Shown piece after piece: positions 1-12,035 of a stretch of DNA of 64,000 bases (its first letter is position 1; each line of letters opens with the position of its first letter). The translations under genes were made by a program, and so were the position numbers. This DNA is from Spongilla lacustris (Eukaryota > Porifera > Demospongiae > Spongillida > Spongillidae), in assembly GCA_949361645.1 (NCBI GenBank), contig OX442421.1, positions 6,085,718 through 6,149,717 on the forward strand, read 5' to 3'. Below the pieces are notes generated by a model, which did not search any database, was not told the origin of the DNA, and saw only the letters and a list, made by a program, of their open reading frames with translations.

Positions 1-189
1 ATCATCACCCATCCGCTCCTTGCCCAAGGTTGTTTATTTTTTCTTCCATATTTTGAGCCGACATGATTCTTTAGAGTGGAAGGGTAACATTTTAGGAAGG
101 ATGGTTTTTAAGATTTGGTTTTTGCCCGTTGATATTAGCGTACAAGGAAACAAATCTATGAATCTAATTACTAACGTTGGGCTTGAGTG

Positions 190-545
190 GTCCTACATGC
201 AGTGTACCCAACCTTTAATAACCAGATATACGTTAATTCTAAACACTCTTCAGCTGCCTCCTTAAGTGCTTCTAGTGCCTGCTCACCTTCTTGCAAGCAC
301 CTAGCTGAGGCCATCAAGGACTTTAATGAACTTGTCTCCTCTGATGATGCCGTAGTGTTGGATCATCTTGATGTTGTGAATTGTGACGCATCAGAGATCT
401 CTCTGTCTGGCAAAATTGAAGATCGCCATTTAAGTGTGTTACTTCACAAGGTCTCCTGGCCTGCATGACAAAGCATGCCTGCTATCCATTTCTTCGCCAC
501 ATGCAGCTGCTTGGCTCTCAGTTATTCCTTCCCTCAGGCTCAACC
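190..545 (+). pseudogene. Retroelement fragment (region after the RT domain)
   Basis: The translation shows pieces such as SLSASSACSPSCKHLAEAIK and LLSISSPHAAAWLSVIPSLR. The same pieces occur on the opposite strand at about 7220-7540, so the two are inverted copies of one non-LTR element segment lying between the reverse transcriptase and the zinc-knuckle. The frame shifts near 465, so this copy is dead. It stops matching near 545, where unrelated sequence begins. Confidence 0.75.
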
Positions 546-583
546 CATATCCAGAAATGAGCGGTCAAAAGTCAGAAGTACTA

Positions 584-646
584 AATTCGCATCTTGCGAA
601 TCAACGAATATTCCCGTATATCTTCCATAGACATGTATGGGGTACT
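584..646 (+). repeat. Dispersed direct repeat, copy 1
   Basis: A roughly 63-bp block containing CTTGCGAATCAACGAATATT recurs in the same orientation at 3697-3769. Both copies end with TATGGGGTACT. The two copies bracket the 650-3202 region and one retroelement fragment, so they may be ends of an older nested element. Confidence 0.75.
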
Positions 647-698
647 TAATACCAAGCACGCCAGATTTTTCTCAGCATTTGCCAAATGGGGTTGTTAT

Positions 699-879
699 AA
701 AAAGTAAGGAAACAAGGATTTACGGATATTATGCATTAATTAATATATAAATATTACATACCTACATTTAGCACAGAATTTCAGATCAGGTATAGGTAGA
801 TTTGCTAAATAATGTAGGTATGAATATTTATAAATTAATTAATGCATAATATCCGTAATTCCTTGTTTCCTTACTTTTT
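699..879. mobile_element. Hairpin-forming MITE-like element
   Basis: Two arms of about 69 bp (699-767 and 811-879) are near-perfect reverse complements around a loop of about 43 bp. Each arm carries the block AAGTAAGGAAACAAGG at its outer end and an AT-rich ATTAATTAAT stretch further in. It has no coding capacity. Such long-armed short elements are typical of foldback/MITE transposons. Confidence 0.7.
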
Positions 880-1388
880 ACTCAATTGCTGTCTACAAAT
901 CCTACATCACCAATTTTATTTTTATTAAATTTTTATATCTTGTTTCACTGCATTTTTTCCCCGGCGAGTTCCTACTCAAGTTATATGTTGCACACAAGAG
1001 AGCAAACGAAGAAGGAAGGGCAACCTTGGAATACTACCCGTTTATATAGCGCATCACATCACAGCAGTATATCACTGGCATCACTAATAAATCACATCAT
1101 AATCAAACGATTTCTTTTAAACAGCTAAGGTCTCTGAAAGTTCTTGCATGTGACACCCCCAGCTGCACATGTCATACACAATAACCGTAGCAAAGGCATC
1201 ATGATTAATTGCCATAAATGTCAGTACCTGTGAGCATGTATGGTGTGTGGATTAAAGCAATTGACTATTCACACCAAAGATGCTTACCAGATTGCTTGCC
1301 ATTTTCATATGTGGTGGGCAAAAGGACCACCACTGAGTACAGCACAGAACATCATGGCCAAACTATCCAGCTATGTTGGGGCAAATAG

Positions 1389-1545
1389 TTGGAGAAGGAA
1401 GTGAAAGAGGGGAAAGAAGAAGAGAAGGGGGAGAGAAGAGAGGAGGGGGGAGAAGGGAGAGAAGGGGAGAGGAGGGAGGAGGGAGAGGAGAAGGCGAGAG
1501 GAGGGGAAGGGGAGGAGAGAAGAGAAGATGGGAGTAAAGGAGGGG
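1389..1545 (+). repeat. Polypurine (G/A) tract
   Basis: Roughly 150 bp are almost purely purine on the plus strand (pyrimidine on the minus strand). The ORFs that cross it are low-complexity artefacts. Mirror-like purine tracts of this length can form triplex DNA; that is inference. Confidence 0.7.
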
Positions 1546-3153
1546 ATAGCAAGCAGAACATCACACAGATGAGCAGTACACCTCTTGGCAACATATCTGT
1601 GGCACTTACACCCACATTTCCAGAGTGGTCCACCCCTCATCCTGGAAGGATGGTGTTCCCTTTCCTCTTCTCCATGTTCATCTAATAACATCGGCCAAGA
1701 ACAGCTCACATCTGGCAGACACACACATTTGAACGAATAAAACATACCTTCCCCAGAGCAGCATTGCTTGTGGCCATGTTGAGAACAAAGCTGTCCTCAT
1801 TGGAAGCTTCTGTCACGGGAGAGATATGACTTATGGGGTTATGGGGTTACCAGTGCAGCCTGAATGAGCAGCACCTGATTTGCTCTGGTGGGGACCACCA
1901 GAGGACACGCATTTGTGAAGGACATTCCCGTTCATAGACAAGCATTTTAGTATCAGTTACCTTTGAACAGAACTGACTTATAAATGGTCCTACCAGCAGG
2001 CCATCCGCATAGCGTGAATGCCTGTACCGGGAGGCTAGAATTCTAGGTATACTGAACAGAAGCTTGTCCAGGGGGACATTTACAAGTCTGGGCCTATCCG
2101 TGGGGGTGGTGGAGACGTACTAAATGCTATATTGCTATATTATCCCGTGGACGGGGGGGGGGGGGGGGGGGGCGGGTATGTTATTGTCATCCATAATAGG
2201 GGTGTAATGGAGGGGAAGGGGGAATGGTAACATTCTCGGCTCACCTGTACACTTCACCCATGGCGAACCTGAAAGCCAGCTTCTTTGGCCTTATTAGCGA
2301 CATCCAGTAGCATACAGTGGTTTCCCAGCTTCGCGCTATCCTTACTGCCTTCATGCTAGACTATGGTTCCTTCTTATACTTTCGGGATCGTCTTTGTTCT
2401 GGTTCTTCTCGCAATAAAATTTGTTCTTTATTCACGCGCTTCCACAAAACAGTCTTTCAGAGCCTCATCGCGCGACTCGTCAGCACAACTGTCCTAATTC
2501 AACACGAATCTTTTCTCTTCGTGATCGACGTGTCTGCATCTTGAATAGACACGCCAGAGAAACGTGACTACGTGTTCAACCACAAGCTTATTCTGGATCT
2601 CCACTTTTATGGCTTCCTACGGCTGTTTGGGCTATTGCTAACAATGCTAGAGATTGAAATTTGTGTCAAGCATAACTCCCCTTACGAAAATAATAAAACA
2701 AATCCAACTCGGCAGTAAGTTCCTAACTTGTTAGTTCTAGTGCTTCCGCATAACGGTTAACATTACGCTTTAATAGCAAGGAAGATACGACGCAATAAAC
2801 CTCTTATCCGAGCGAATCTTATCTTATCAGATCCGGAAAAAGGAAAAAGTTTTAAGGTTCTAGTGTGGGAACGAGTGAACGTTATCTCTGTTGTCTGAAC
2901 CTTCTAAGCGTCGGCAGTTTTACTACATTGTAGGTAATCGTTGGCTGTATCCAAATACGTTCGCTAAAGCCCAACTGATTCTACGGTGCAACGGCAATAG
3001 TGGAATCTGGTGTTTGCTAATCGTATTCATGACACTTCAAATCTAGTGTCCCGATAAGATTACTGCATACATCGAGGACACTCCTAGGGAAGCGCTACCT
3101 TAAATAGGAAAAATACGGCGACCCCACTAAAAACCATGGCAAATGTAGTGTAC

Positions 3154-3548
3154 TAACAACCCCATTTGGCAAAATGCTGAGAAAAATCTGACGTGCTTGG
3201 TATTGAAGATCTCATCCATGCTTGCATGTTAAGGCATGGTGGCCTAAAGGGTCCAAGGCATGGTGGCCTAAAGGGTCCAAGGCATGGTGGCTTAAAGGGT
3301 CCAAGGCATGGTGGCCTAAAGGGTCCAAGGCATGGTGGCCTAAAGGGTCCAAGGCACGGTGGCCTAAAGGGTCCAAGGTATGGTGGCCTAAAGGGTCCAA
3401 GGCATGGTGGCCTAAAGGGTCCAAGGCATGGGATGGGCAAAAAAGAGCAAACAGGATTATCAGTAACAGCAATGCCCAACCACCACTTTACAGCAGTCTG
3501 AAACTCAGCAGGTTCATAATGGAGCATGGCCCATACATAGGCGGTCAT
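3154..3548 (-). pseudogene. Retroelement fragment with expanded zinc-knuckle
   Basis: The minus strand reads EPAEFQTAVKWWLGIAVTDN, then a Cys-containing turn, then a run of ALDPLGHH octapeptides, then LTCKHG. This is the zinc-knuckle region seen once per element in the copy at 4700-4880. The upstream RT part and the downstream endonuclease part are missing here. Confidence 0.7.
3232..3432 (+). repeat. 24-bp tandem array inside the retroelement ORF
   Basis: About nine copies of a 24-bp unit (GGCCTAAAGGGTCCAAGGCA plus TGGT). The unit is exactly eight codons and on the minus strand encodes ALDPLGHH/HALDPLGH. Other frames give LGPFRPPC-like periodic ORFs, which are shadows. Confidence 0.9.
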
Positions 3549-3767
3549 CTTACTTTTTTTAATTCAATTTGAATTTTAACCAACTCTATAATGTCCTATA
3601 AATCGGTCTGATTATGATATATATGTACTTCAATAAATTATTCCATTAACCATTTTTTAACTAAAATCAAGACAAAACCATATCCGTTAAGTAATCAATT
3701 CGCGGCTTGCGAATCAACGAATATTCCCGTATATCTTCCCATATAGACATGCACATATATGGGGTAC

Positions 3768-4090
3768 TAGGTGTGACAAGTGGATCTGCAGCTCTGGCAG
3801 CCAAGGTGCACAAGCACAATTCTAATGATGCCAAGTGCTCAGATGTATCCCCATAGCAGTGGAGACTTATGGGTGTTGGGGTGCAGAAGCCATGGATGCA
3901 GACTTTATTACGTCTTGCAACTCTTCTAGCCACCAGGGGAAAATGCTCCAAGTCACATGCTACCTGTCAATTGTATGGCAGGCTTAGCCTGACTTTGATG
4001 CAAGCCAACTCATGAGTACTCCTGTCATGATTAGGATCCATTGTAGACGATCCAACTGTATACTAATATTAGCCCTTTTGTACATGTATG
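3768..4090 (+). pseudogene. Retroelement 3' end (endonuclease remnant)
   Basis: The plus strand contains VTSGSAALAAKVHKHNSND, then RLSLTLMQAN with a premature stop. These match the C-terminal part of the element at 4228-4680 and 6370-6876, which lie on the other strand. It continues into an AT-rich 3' tail (…CTTTTGTACATGTATGTAATG) shared with 7925-8060. It is broken by stops and frameshifts. Confidence 0.7.
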
Positions 4091-4227
4091 TAATGTGTAA
4101 TTATCTTTATATACTTATGTCGATCATAGTGGTGTTATGTGTAGACGCAATATTAAATAATAATAATTATTATTACTTTTGATAACATATAGTAATACAT
4201 ATAGAGCAATTATACAAATGTGAAAAC

Positions 4228-5973
4228 CTATTCTAAGAAATCATCGGCTGGACCATCCTTACAGCCTGCACACCTTGCTAGCAGAGCTCTAGCATTTGCC
4301 CTCACCAGAGTTATGCTAAGATTTCCATACAGTCGGGTGATAGCCTGGGATTTGGAACAACGCAGCTGACAAGCTAGACGTGATCCAAGCCGAGATAGAG
4401 TTTGCCTGGCTTCCGATCCCCAACACCCATAAAGTTCTACTGCAAGGGGGATACAAACCCAACCCAACTCATTGCACTTGTGGTCATTTGCAACATGCTT
4501 TCTCTGTTCTGCTGCATAAGCTGCAGACCCAGCTGTCACACTCGCTTCGGAAATTATTTCAGCATTGAGTGGTGATGTGACAGTAAGGTCAAGTGCAACT
4601 GGTTTGCCTAATGACCAGTTAGGAATCAGAACATCAGCTGGCCGTGTCCTGCTCTTCTCCAATCCCCATCCACTTCCCATCTCTACTTGACAGCCAACAT
4701 GTGCCAGGTGGCAATACTCTGCTATCTGTTGTGGCGTGTAACCACATCACCACCACGTTTGCATGTCAGGGAGTGATGGCCAAGGTGGTCCAGTGAAAGG
4801 TTAGGGCAATGCACACAAGTAGATCCTTCCGAGACACCAATGCCTAACCACCACTTCAAAGCAATTTGAAATTCATTGGGCTCAAGGTGGGAATGTGATC
4901 CAGGTGAGGGTATTACAGATAATCAAGCTGAAGCATGGGGTGATGATATAGAGTGTAGACGAGCTTTATCAGGCATGGAGGCAGAGTTATACAGTTCCAT
5001 GAACTGAAGGTCTTCGAGCTTGGAAGACAGAACTTTTTGCCCATAATAAATTGGGCCCATGCACTGAGTCTGTGATATCAATGGCTGAGATGGAGTCAGA
5101 TGTAGAAAGGATGGCATTATAAAGCTGGATTGAATGATTGAGGTGCCGATCATCTGTTAACCCCAGGCCAGATACACTCAAAGAGGCTATGTAAGCAGCC
5201 GAGGAATGATGTGACAAGGAACGAAGGCCTAGTCCTCCCCTGCTGAGGCTTAACTGGGCCTGTAACCATGCCTTGTCTGTTGTATCAATAGAGGTACATT
5301 CTGAAAAGCATTGATGGACATCATCATCATACCCCTTCAATGCTTCTGCTACCAAGGACGGAAGTGTGGATCAGGCTAAATGGACCAGTTTGCTGAAGCT
5401 GCCACACTGGATTAGAAGAAGCAAGCCCACTTGTGGGTCAACAGCTCCAACTTCCTCAAGTAGGGTAAGCAGCTTACCAGCATTTTCCCACTTCTGAGCC
5501 ACAAAATTAGTGCAGAAGTTGTCATCACCAATAGGGGCACCAAGGATCTTGATATTTGGTACACTGGACCTCTTCATGCCTGGAGGGAATGTGCTGAGAT
5601 CACTCTTGCTAAAAAGCTCACACTTTGATGTGTTGAGGAACAGACCCAAAGGTGGTCCTTGGGTATGTAGGATGGAGATGACCTGCTTCACTGCTTGTGA
5701 GGGTCCAGCCACAACACCATCATCTATGTACCAAGAATGAAATTTTAGGCTGTTGCAGGTAGGGTCCACTCCAATGGTAGATATAATCTTCTGCATCACC
5801 AAACAAAATAGAAGAGGACCTAGGGGATCCCCCTGCTGAACACCCATCTCTGAGGTGATGATACCCATTTGGTGGAACAGAACTGGGTGTTGCCCATAAC
5901 ACCAGTGAGCCAATGGTGCCAGCTCTGGAAAGTGGACACTACATTCATCAAGAACAGCCTGACGGGAAACCAT
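4228..5973 (-). pseudogene. Non-LTR retrotransposon, copy A (RT to endonuclease)
   Basis: The longest retroelement remnant, read right to left. At 5973-5371 an RT segment carries GVQQGDPLGPLLF and the catalytic YIDD box. At 5355-4987 is the segment with QAQLSLSRGGLGLRSLSHHS. At about 4880-4740 lies a single Cys/His knuckle (CVHCPN…LDHLGHHSLTCKRGG). At 4680-4228 is a C-terminal domain with RPADVLIPNW and KPVALDLTVTS, which resembles a PD-(D/E)XK restriction-like endonuclease. A C-terminal nuclease of this type is known from the R2/NeSL/R4-like group of LINEs; placing this element in that group is inference. At least two frame breaks (near 5360 and 4920) make it a pseudogene, and the 5' end is missing. 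Confidence 0.8.
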
Positions 5974-6369
5974 ATTTTATATGTAAATAAAATTAAAACT
6001 AGATATAGATAATTATTATCTAAATGTGTGCAACAGCATAAAGCACAACATACACAAACGATCACGCATGACCAATATGGCAGACGAAACACCTGCCTTG
6101 TGAGGTCAGTGGCATCGGCCATCCTTAGTAGGATTGAGCCCCTTTGAACTGCTCTCTATTACTTGCTTGCTATATTGTCTTATGTATATGTAATTATTTA
6201 ATATTGTAATAATAATAAATCTAGATATATATTGAGAAATAGACTATTAATATGATCATTTTGTGTGTATTTGCAGAATATCACAATCTTGAGAAATATT
6301 TATTATATAACAGTTACATTTACAAACAAAAGGGCTAATATTAGTGATACATGTACAGATAAGTTCTAT
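5974..6369. other. AT-rich spacer between two retroelement copies
   Basis: I see no gene. It has AT-rich low-complexity DNA and a stretch at 6300-6369 matching the 3' tail of the retroelement family (reverse complement of the tail at about 4010-4090). Confidence 0.5.
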
Positions 6370-7540
6370 TGATCTTCTACAATGGATCCTGCTCGAGACA
6401 GGAGTGCTCATGAGTTGGCTTGCATCAAAGTCAGGCTAAGCCTGCCATACAATTGACAGGTAGCATGTGACTTGGAGCATTTTCCCCTGGTGGCTAGAAG
6501 AGTTACAACAAGGCGTGACAAAGTCTGCATCCATGGCTTCTGCACCATAAGTCTTCACTGCTATGGGGATACATGACCAGCCAAGCTCTGAGCACTTGGC
6601 ATCATTAGAATTGTGCTTGTGCACCTCGGCTGCCAGAGCTGCAGATCCACTTGTCACACCTATTTCCATTGAAGTGCTTGAATTTAGCATAGATGTGACA
6701 GCCAGATCTAGGGCTGCTGGTTTGCCCAAATCCCAGTGAGGGATGAGGATGTCTGCTGGCCATGTTCTATGTTCTTCATGCCCCAAACCACTTCCTGCTT
6801 CAACTTGAGGACCCAGGCAGACCTGTCGGCAAGATTCTAAGAGGACATCCCTGAGTATGTTGTGCTGCGACATCACATCTCATCCATGCTTGCATGTTAA
6901 GGCACAGTGGCCTAAAGGGTCCAAGGCACGGTGGCCTAAAGGGTCCAAGGCACGGTGGCCTAAAGGGTCCAAGGCATGGTGGCCTAAAGGGTCCAAGGCA
7001 TGGTGGCCTAAAGGGTCCAAGGCATGGTGGCCTAAAGGGTCCAAGGCATGGTGGCCTAAAGGGTCCAAGGCATGGTGGCCTATAGGGTCCAAGGCACGGT
7101 GGCCTAAAGGGTCCAAGGCACGGTGGCCTAAAGGGTCCAAGGCACGGTATGGGCAAAAAGAGCAAACAGGATTGTCAGTAACAGCAATGCCAAACCACCA
7201 CTTTACAGCAGTCTGAAACTCAGCAGGTTCAAGATGGAGGTTGAGCCTTAGGGAAGGGATAACTGAGAGCCAAGCAGCTGCATGTGGTGAAGAAATGGAT
7301 AGCAGGCGTGCAGGCAAGAAGACCTTGTGGATTAACACACTTAAATGGTGATCTTCAATTTTGCCAGACAGAGAGATCTCTGGTGCGTCACAATATCAAG
7401 ATGATCCAACACTACGGCATCATCAGAGGAGACAAGTTAATTAAAGTCCTTGATGGCCTCAGCTAGGTGCTTGCAAGAAGGTGAGCATGCACTAGAAGCA
7501 CTTAAGGAGGAAATGTAGGCGACGGAGATCATCATCAAAG
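6370..7540 (-). pseudogene. Non-LTR retrotransposon, copy B (3' half)
   Basis: Read right to left: SLSASSACSPSCKHLAEAIK (about 7530-7450), then SISSPHAAAWLSVIPSLRLN (about 7300-7240), then EPAEFQTAVKWWFGIAVTDN, a hugely expanded ALDPLGHH run (7148-6899), LTCKHG, then WPADILIPHWDLGKPAALDL and the rest of the endonuclease-like domain to about 6440. The RT catalytic part is absent and the frame is broken at several places. It is inverted relative to the fragment at 190-545. Confidence 0.8.
6899..7148 (+). repeat. 24-bp tandem array inside retroelement copy B
   Basis: About ten to eleven copies of the same 24-bp unit as at 3232-3432, in frame with the element ORF on the minus strand. Copies differ at one CAT/CAC position (GGCATGG versus GGCACGG), and variants are grouped at the ends of the array, suggesting expansion from within. 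Confidence 0.9.
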
Positions 7541-7597
7541 AATTGCAATTAAGGTTGGGTGGGGGGGGGTGGGGGGTGGGGGGTGGGGTTGATCTAG

Positions 7598-7887
7598 CAA
7601 GGTTCACCTTAGTTGGGCGTAGCCCGACCTTCGTGTAGTGGTCGTACACAAGCTGCAGTAAGCTTAGCCCCATCAGAATGCAGTATTTCGATGCGGGCAA
7701 TTATTGCCCAATAAATCCATTCTGCGGCAGCTGGTAGTAAAGCCAATCTGATTTACACTTTTTTATTTATAACATTATTCATTGATACCCGATGCAAAGA
7801 CGCTAAAATTCATTGGCTGATTGCAGTACAAAGGATTTGGTACCCGACCCCCAAGGTCGGGCTACACCGAACTAAGGTGCACCAACT
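7598..7887. mobile_element. MITE-like element with about 32-bp terminal inverted repeats
   Basis: AAGGTTCACCTTAGTTGGGC at 7599-7618 with the following GTAGCCCGACC is matched in inverted orientation by GGTCGGGCTACACCGAACTA and AGGTGCACC at 7855-7885. The 290-bp interior has no ORF. A G-rich stretch (about 7558-7588) abuts the left end. Confidence 0.65.
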
Positions 7888-7924
7888 TGCATAATATGTA
7901 GTTATAATACTGTAATACACATTA

Positions 7925-8060
7925 ATAATGGCAGGCTTAGCCTGACTTTGATACGAGCCAACGCACGGGCACTCCTGTCTAGAGCAGGATCATCTGTGGA
8001 AGATCCATAGAACTTATTTTAATATTAGTCCTTTTGTTTGTAATGTGTATGTGCATTAAT
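7925..8060 (+). pseudogene. Retroelement 3' end fragment
   Basis: The plus strand encodes RLSLTLIRANARALLSRAGS followed by SVEDP and a stop, the intact C-terminus of the family. An AT-rich 3' tail follows. Only this end is present, as expected of a 5'-truncated LINE insertion. Confidence 0.75.
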
Positions 8061-8668
8061 ATTATAATAATACCTACATCACTACCTGTACCTACTATAT
8101 AAAGTATAATGCATTTCAAGCTACAAAATCAACTGAATAATTATAAATGTTCTGGTACCCAGACCACACGATCGCTACTCCATTAATAATTTCATAGAAA
8201 CCAAAGGCAATTGAAAAACAATAAAGCTGGAACGAAGTGCACGTAAGTGCGACCTCTACTGGCTCTACATCACCATATCTTTTAGGGCAGCTATGCCTGG
8301 TTGAGATATGTTTTTTTAAATTGTTTGTGCGGTTTCAGAATTTGGAAAACTTGTGAATCTGGCGAAGCCATACCAGGATTGAAAGGTGCGCCGTCAAAAA
8401 AATAAGGCAAAATATTAAATGAAATTCTCTCCTCTCCCGAGAACTAAAGTAGAACTCTGTAAACCTCTGTGAAGATAAATCATCCCCGCCACCCCGGGTA
8501 TGTACACATCCCCGCCACCCCGGGTATGTACACATCCCCGCCACCCCGGGTATATACGGTACACACAGATATGCACACAAATACACACGCACATGTACAA
8601 ACAAGATACGAATGCATGAATGCTTTGGTCATTGTCCCTCTAGCATGAATGCTTTGGTCTTTGTCCCT
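8061..8668. other. Intergenic, 3' flank of the p190-like gene
   Basis: No gene is seen. It contains a 26-bp triplicate at 8481-8555 (unit with CATCCCCGCCACCCCGGGTA) and a 31-bp duplicate at about 8611-8673 (GCATGAATGCTTTGGTC plus tail). The second copy of the latter runs up to the stop codon of the neighbouring gene. Confidence 0.6.
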
Positions 8669-11600
8669 CTAGCACTCAGACTCAGAATCATCTGCTTCCA
8701 ACGCATGCGACTGGCACATGGAGACGTCCGTCTGCCCCTTGGCCACCTCGCTAGGATTGCTCAGCTGGTCAGAGCTGCTCATAAGGTCAAGGTCAGTACT
8801 CCACCCCACACCCAAAATGGGCTTTTTCCGTTTCTCCGACACTTGTGGCTGGTCAAGCAGGCCGCCCTTGTGCGTGTCCCTGGGAGGGGACAATGAAGGT
8901 GAAGGGGACGCCGATGGAGAGGACGGAGGTACTGCCCGTGACGAAGGAACTAAGGGCTGGACAAGTAAACCAATAGGAGCAGTGGGAGTGGCAGGAACAG
9001 CTGCTGCGGTGGCAGAGGATGTAGCATGGATATCTAGATCGGAGTCGGACCCAGTCTCATCCTCAGATTCTGAACCTGAAAACTCTCCATGACAGCCTTC
9101 CCTGTCGTCTGACTGGTCATCGTCAGAGTCCGACGGCACGCTCTGGTTGAGCTGTTGGTTGATGAACCCTATCATGTCGTCCCTGCTTCTAACGATACTC
9201 GCTTTCATGGTCAGGAGACCTGGCTCTGTGCCAGCCTCATCCGCTGGTGCAGGCAGGTCCGAGGTAGCCATTGTCTCACTGGTCGACTCAAACAAGGGGA
9301 GAAGGGGAACAGCCTCAGCGGCACCCGTGCCTTGTGTGGATGAAGAAGGCGGTGCTTGAAAAAATGGAGGCGGGTAGGCAGCCATGTCCCCCGTGGGCAC
9401 AACCTTGCGCACTGCGCTCCACCATTGCTGCGTCACCACAGGGTCCCTGAAGAACTCCTTCACAACTTCTTCGTACTGTTGGTAGTGGGAGGGGTCCACC
9501 GCGGACGTCCAGCCCGCCCCTCCCCTCTGCTGCTTCCCCGCCCACGACTCATCGATGACCTCATATATGTTAATGTTGCTTACCTTCCTGGCCGCTGCAT
9601 GTGCCTGCTTGTCTGGGGACGGAGGGAGGGCCCGCCGAAGGGAGGTGGAGGAAGCATTGTGCTCACCCCCTAAGGGGGATGTCCCCTGGTGCTGGGGGGA
9701 GGCCTGGGTCTCCTGGGTGGAAGGGGGGGACATCTCACCCAGAGTCCCCTTAGACTTTGTCTTTGTGAACTGGCGGCTAAAAGGAGAGAAAGTACTTCTC
9801 CTTGCATCAGAGTCATCTTCCCCGCCATTCTGGTGCTGCTGTGGAGCTGGCTCCGCCCCAAGCAGAGGCTCGACAGACTTCATTGTCACGTAGTCTTCGA
9901 TAAGGGCGTAGTGGTTGGGCGTCTTGACATTGGAGGCCTCTGATGATGGACCCTCGTATGCAGGCTGGCGCTCGTCGATCTCTTCAAAGGGACCACTCAA
10001 TTCTGATTGGTTGTCGTCCTCATCACCACCTTCACTGTCATCACCATTACCAGTGGCACCAACACCAGCACTGCCACCATCACAAGCACCCTCTGCAAGG
10101 GGATTCCTCTGGAAATCTGAGTGAGCAAAATCTAGTGAGGACTCAATAGGGATGTTGTCATTAGCAGCAGAAGGGGCAGCTGTGATTGACGCAAAGTTGC
10201 CACCGTTTCCCAATGCTGCAACACTGAAATGTGTGGGAAGGGTCTGGGCACCAGGATTACCAGAGCCCTCCAGCAGCCCGGGGTTGGAGTGAGAACGCTT
10301 GTGGCCCCTCAGTGAGAGTGTCCTGCTGACATCACCGACGACATTTGATCTATTTGGTATCTGCGGACGAGATTGAGGTTTGATGACCCTGAGGGACCTG
10401 AACTGGTTGGCCCCCCTTGGTCGAGGTGGGGGGGAAGGTGCCGGTGAGGGGGGAAGTGGTCCCAGGTTCAGACCTAGGTCCCTTGGATTCAGGTACGGCT
10501 GGGCATCAATTGGATCGGTTTCGGTAGCGGCTTCAGACTGAAGGTCAGGCTCAGGCTTGGGCAAAGGGCCCAAGAGACAGTCCATGGAGTTTGAGAAAGG
10601 ACGTGTCATCCTTTTTTCGGTGTCGGTAACTGGCACCACATTTGGCTGGGCTCTCGAAGCACTGCCGTTGCTCTGCGCATCAAACGGCGTGGAGTGTCGC
10701 GACGGTATGGGGGGAGGCTGCCTGCTGTTGGCCGGGGGGCTGCCCCTGACAGGCGACGCAGTGGGCACGAGGACGGTGGACCTGTGCTGCAACACGGGAG
10801 ACCCCCCCATCGATGGCAGCACTTGTTGGCTCATCCTTACTGCGGACAAAGAGCTGCTGGAGGCCACCGAGGACCCAAGAGGCACCACAGCAGGTGTTGT
10901 TGGAGATCTTACTGGTCCTGTTGGGGAGGCACCGGATGGAACTGAAGGCAGAGCAAGCTGCTCGTACTCCGAAGGTGTGCTGGGGAGTGGGGAGGGGTTC
11001 GCACCGCCTCTGCCGGAAGGGAAGTGGAAGGTCCCTGTTGTACTGGCTGCCTGTTCGGGTGTGCTTGAGTGAGTGCCGCCATTCTCCAGGACCTGAGTGT
11101 GCGCTGTGTAGCTGGGAGTGGAGCGCCCCGAAGGGATGCAATCAGTGAGGAAGTCTGGTCTGGAGTAATGGAAAGTAATGCAAGAATAGTAATACATATG
11201 TGGGTCAGACCTATCAGATAACATAGTCCCCCCCTCCCCCTGCTGCTAAGGGTGCCCCCCCCCCCCCCCCTGCTGCTAAGAGGTGAACTTCTTGCGTACA
11301 AATGATATTTTAGTTGATAACCAACATGGTGTGCTCCAGCTATGTGCCACCTGGTGTGTGGTTGCTCTAAGGATTCTCTCGGCAAGGGAAATGAGAACGT
11401 ATGGCCTACTTCCCACAACTGGAAAGAAGCTACAAAAAGGGTGGAGGGTGTGGTCAACATTACGGAGGGCAAGAGAGGGGAACTGGAGGAGCAAGAGAGG
11501 GGATCTGGAGGAGCAAGAGAGGGGATCTGGAGGAGCAAGAGAGGGGATCTGGAGGAGCAAGAGAGGGGATCTGGAGGAGCAAGAGAGGGGATCTGGAGGA

Positions 11601-11992
11601 GTAAGAGAGGGGATCTGATATCTAAGTGGCTATTGTACATGTATGGGACAGACCACAGTATTTGTTTGAAGTGCTAATTATGTGACTTAGGGAAAGACAG
11701 TGAAACAGGAAATCTAGAATAAAAAAACCAGTGCAAGAAGTGGGAGGTAGCCGCATCAAGGTACAAGGAGAACTGTGCTGGTTGAGATGGTGACAGCTTA
11801 GCAATGGTGTGGAGCCTGCAGAGGGATGCAGCATCACATAGATGGGCAAGCAGTCCAAATGTCCAAGGTTGGCTTGTTGTGGCCACACACATGTTGTGAC
11901 CACACCAGTTACAGATAAACACATAAGAACATGCACACACCCACAAGTGTGTCACATGGTGATCTATGGCTTCAGGCTATTTGCACACACAC

Positions 11993-12035
<43 letters not shown>

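Larger units (their letters stand above)
650..3202. mobile_element. Possible DNA transposon bounded by inverted repeats
   Basis: About 47 bp beginning AATACCAAGCACG at 651-697 is repeated in inverted orientation at about 3154-3202 (ending CGTGCTTGGTATT). The 2.5 kb between contains no transposase ORF that I can recognise, so this would be a non-autonomous or decayed element. Inside are a hairpin element (699-879), a polypurine tract (1389-1545), a G run (about 2151-2172) and otherwise anonymous sequence. Alternatively the inverted pair simply reflects two inverted retroelement copies. No clear target-site duplication is visible. Confidence 0.4.

Noticed and set aside
5371..5973. Functional reverse transcriptase gene
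   Set aside because: Catalytic motifs are present, but the 5' part is missing and frame breaks separate it from the endonuclease domain.
10909..11640. 243-residue minus-strand ORF
   Set aside because: Made of the 22-bp repeat plus a shifted frame of p190-like exon 2.
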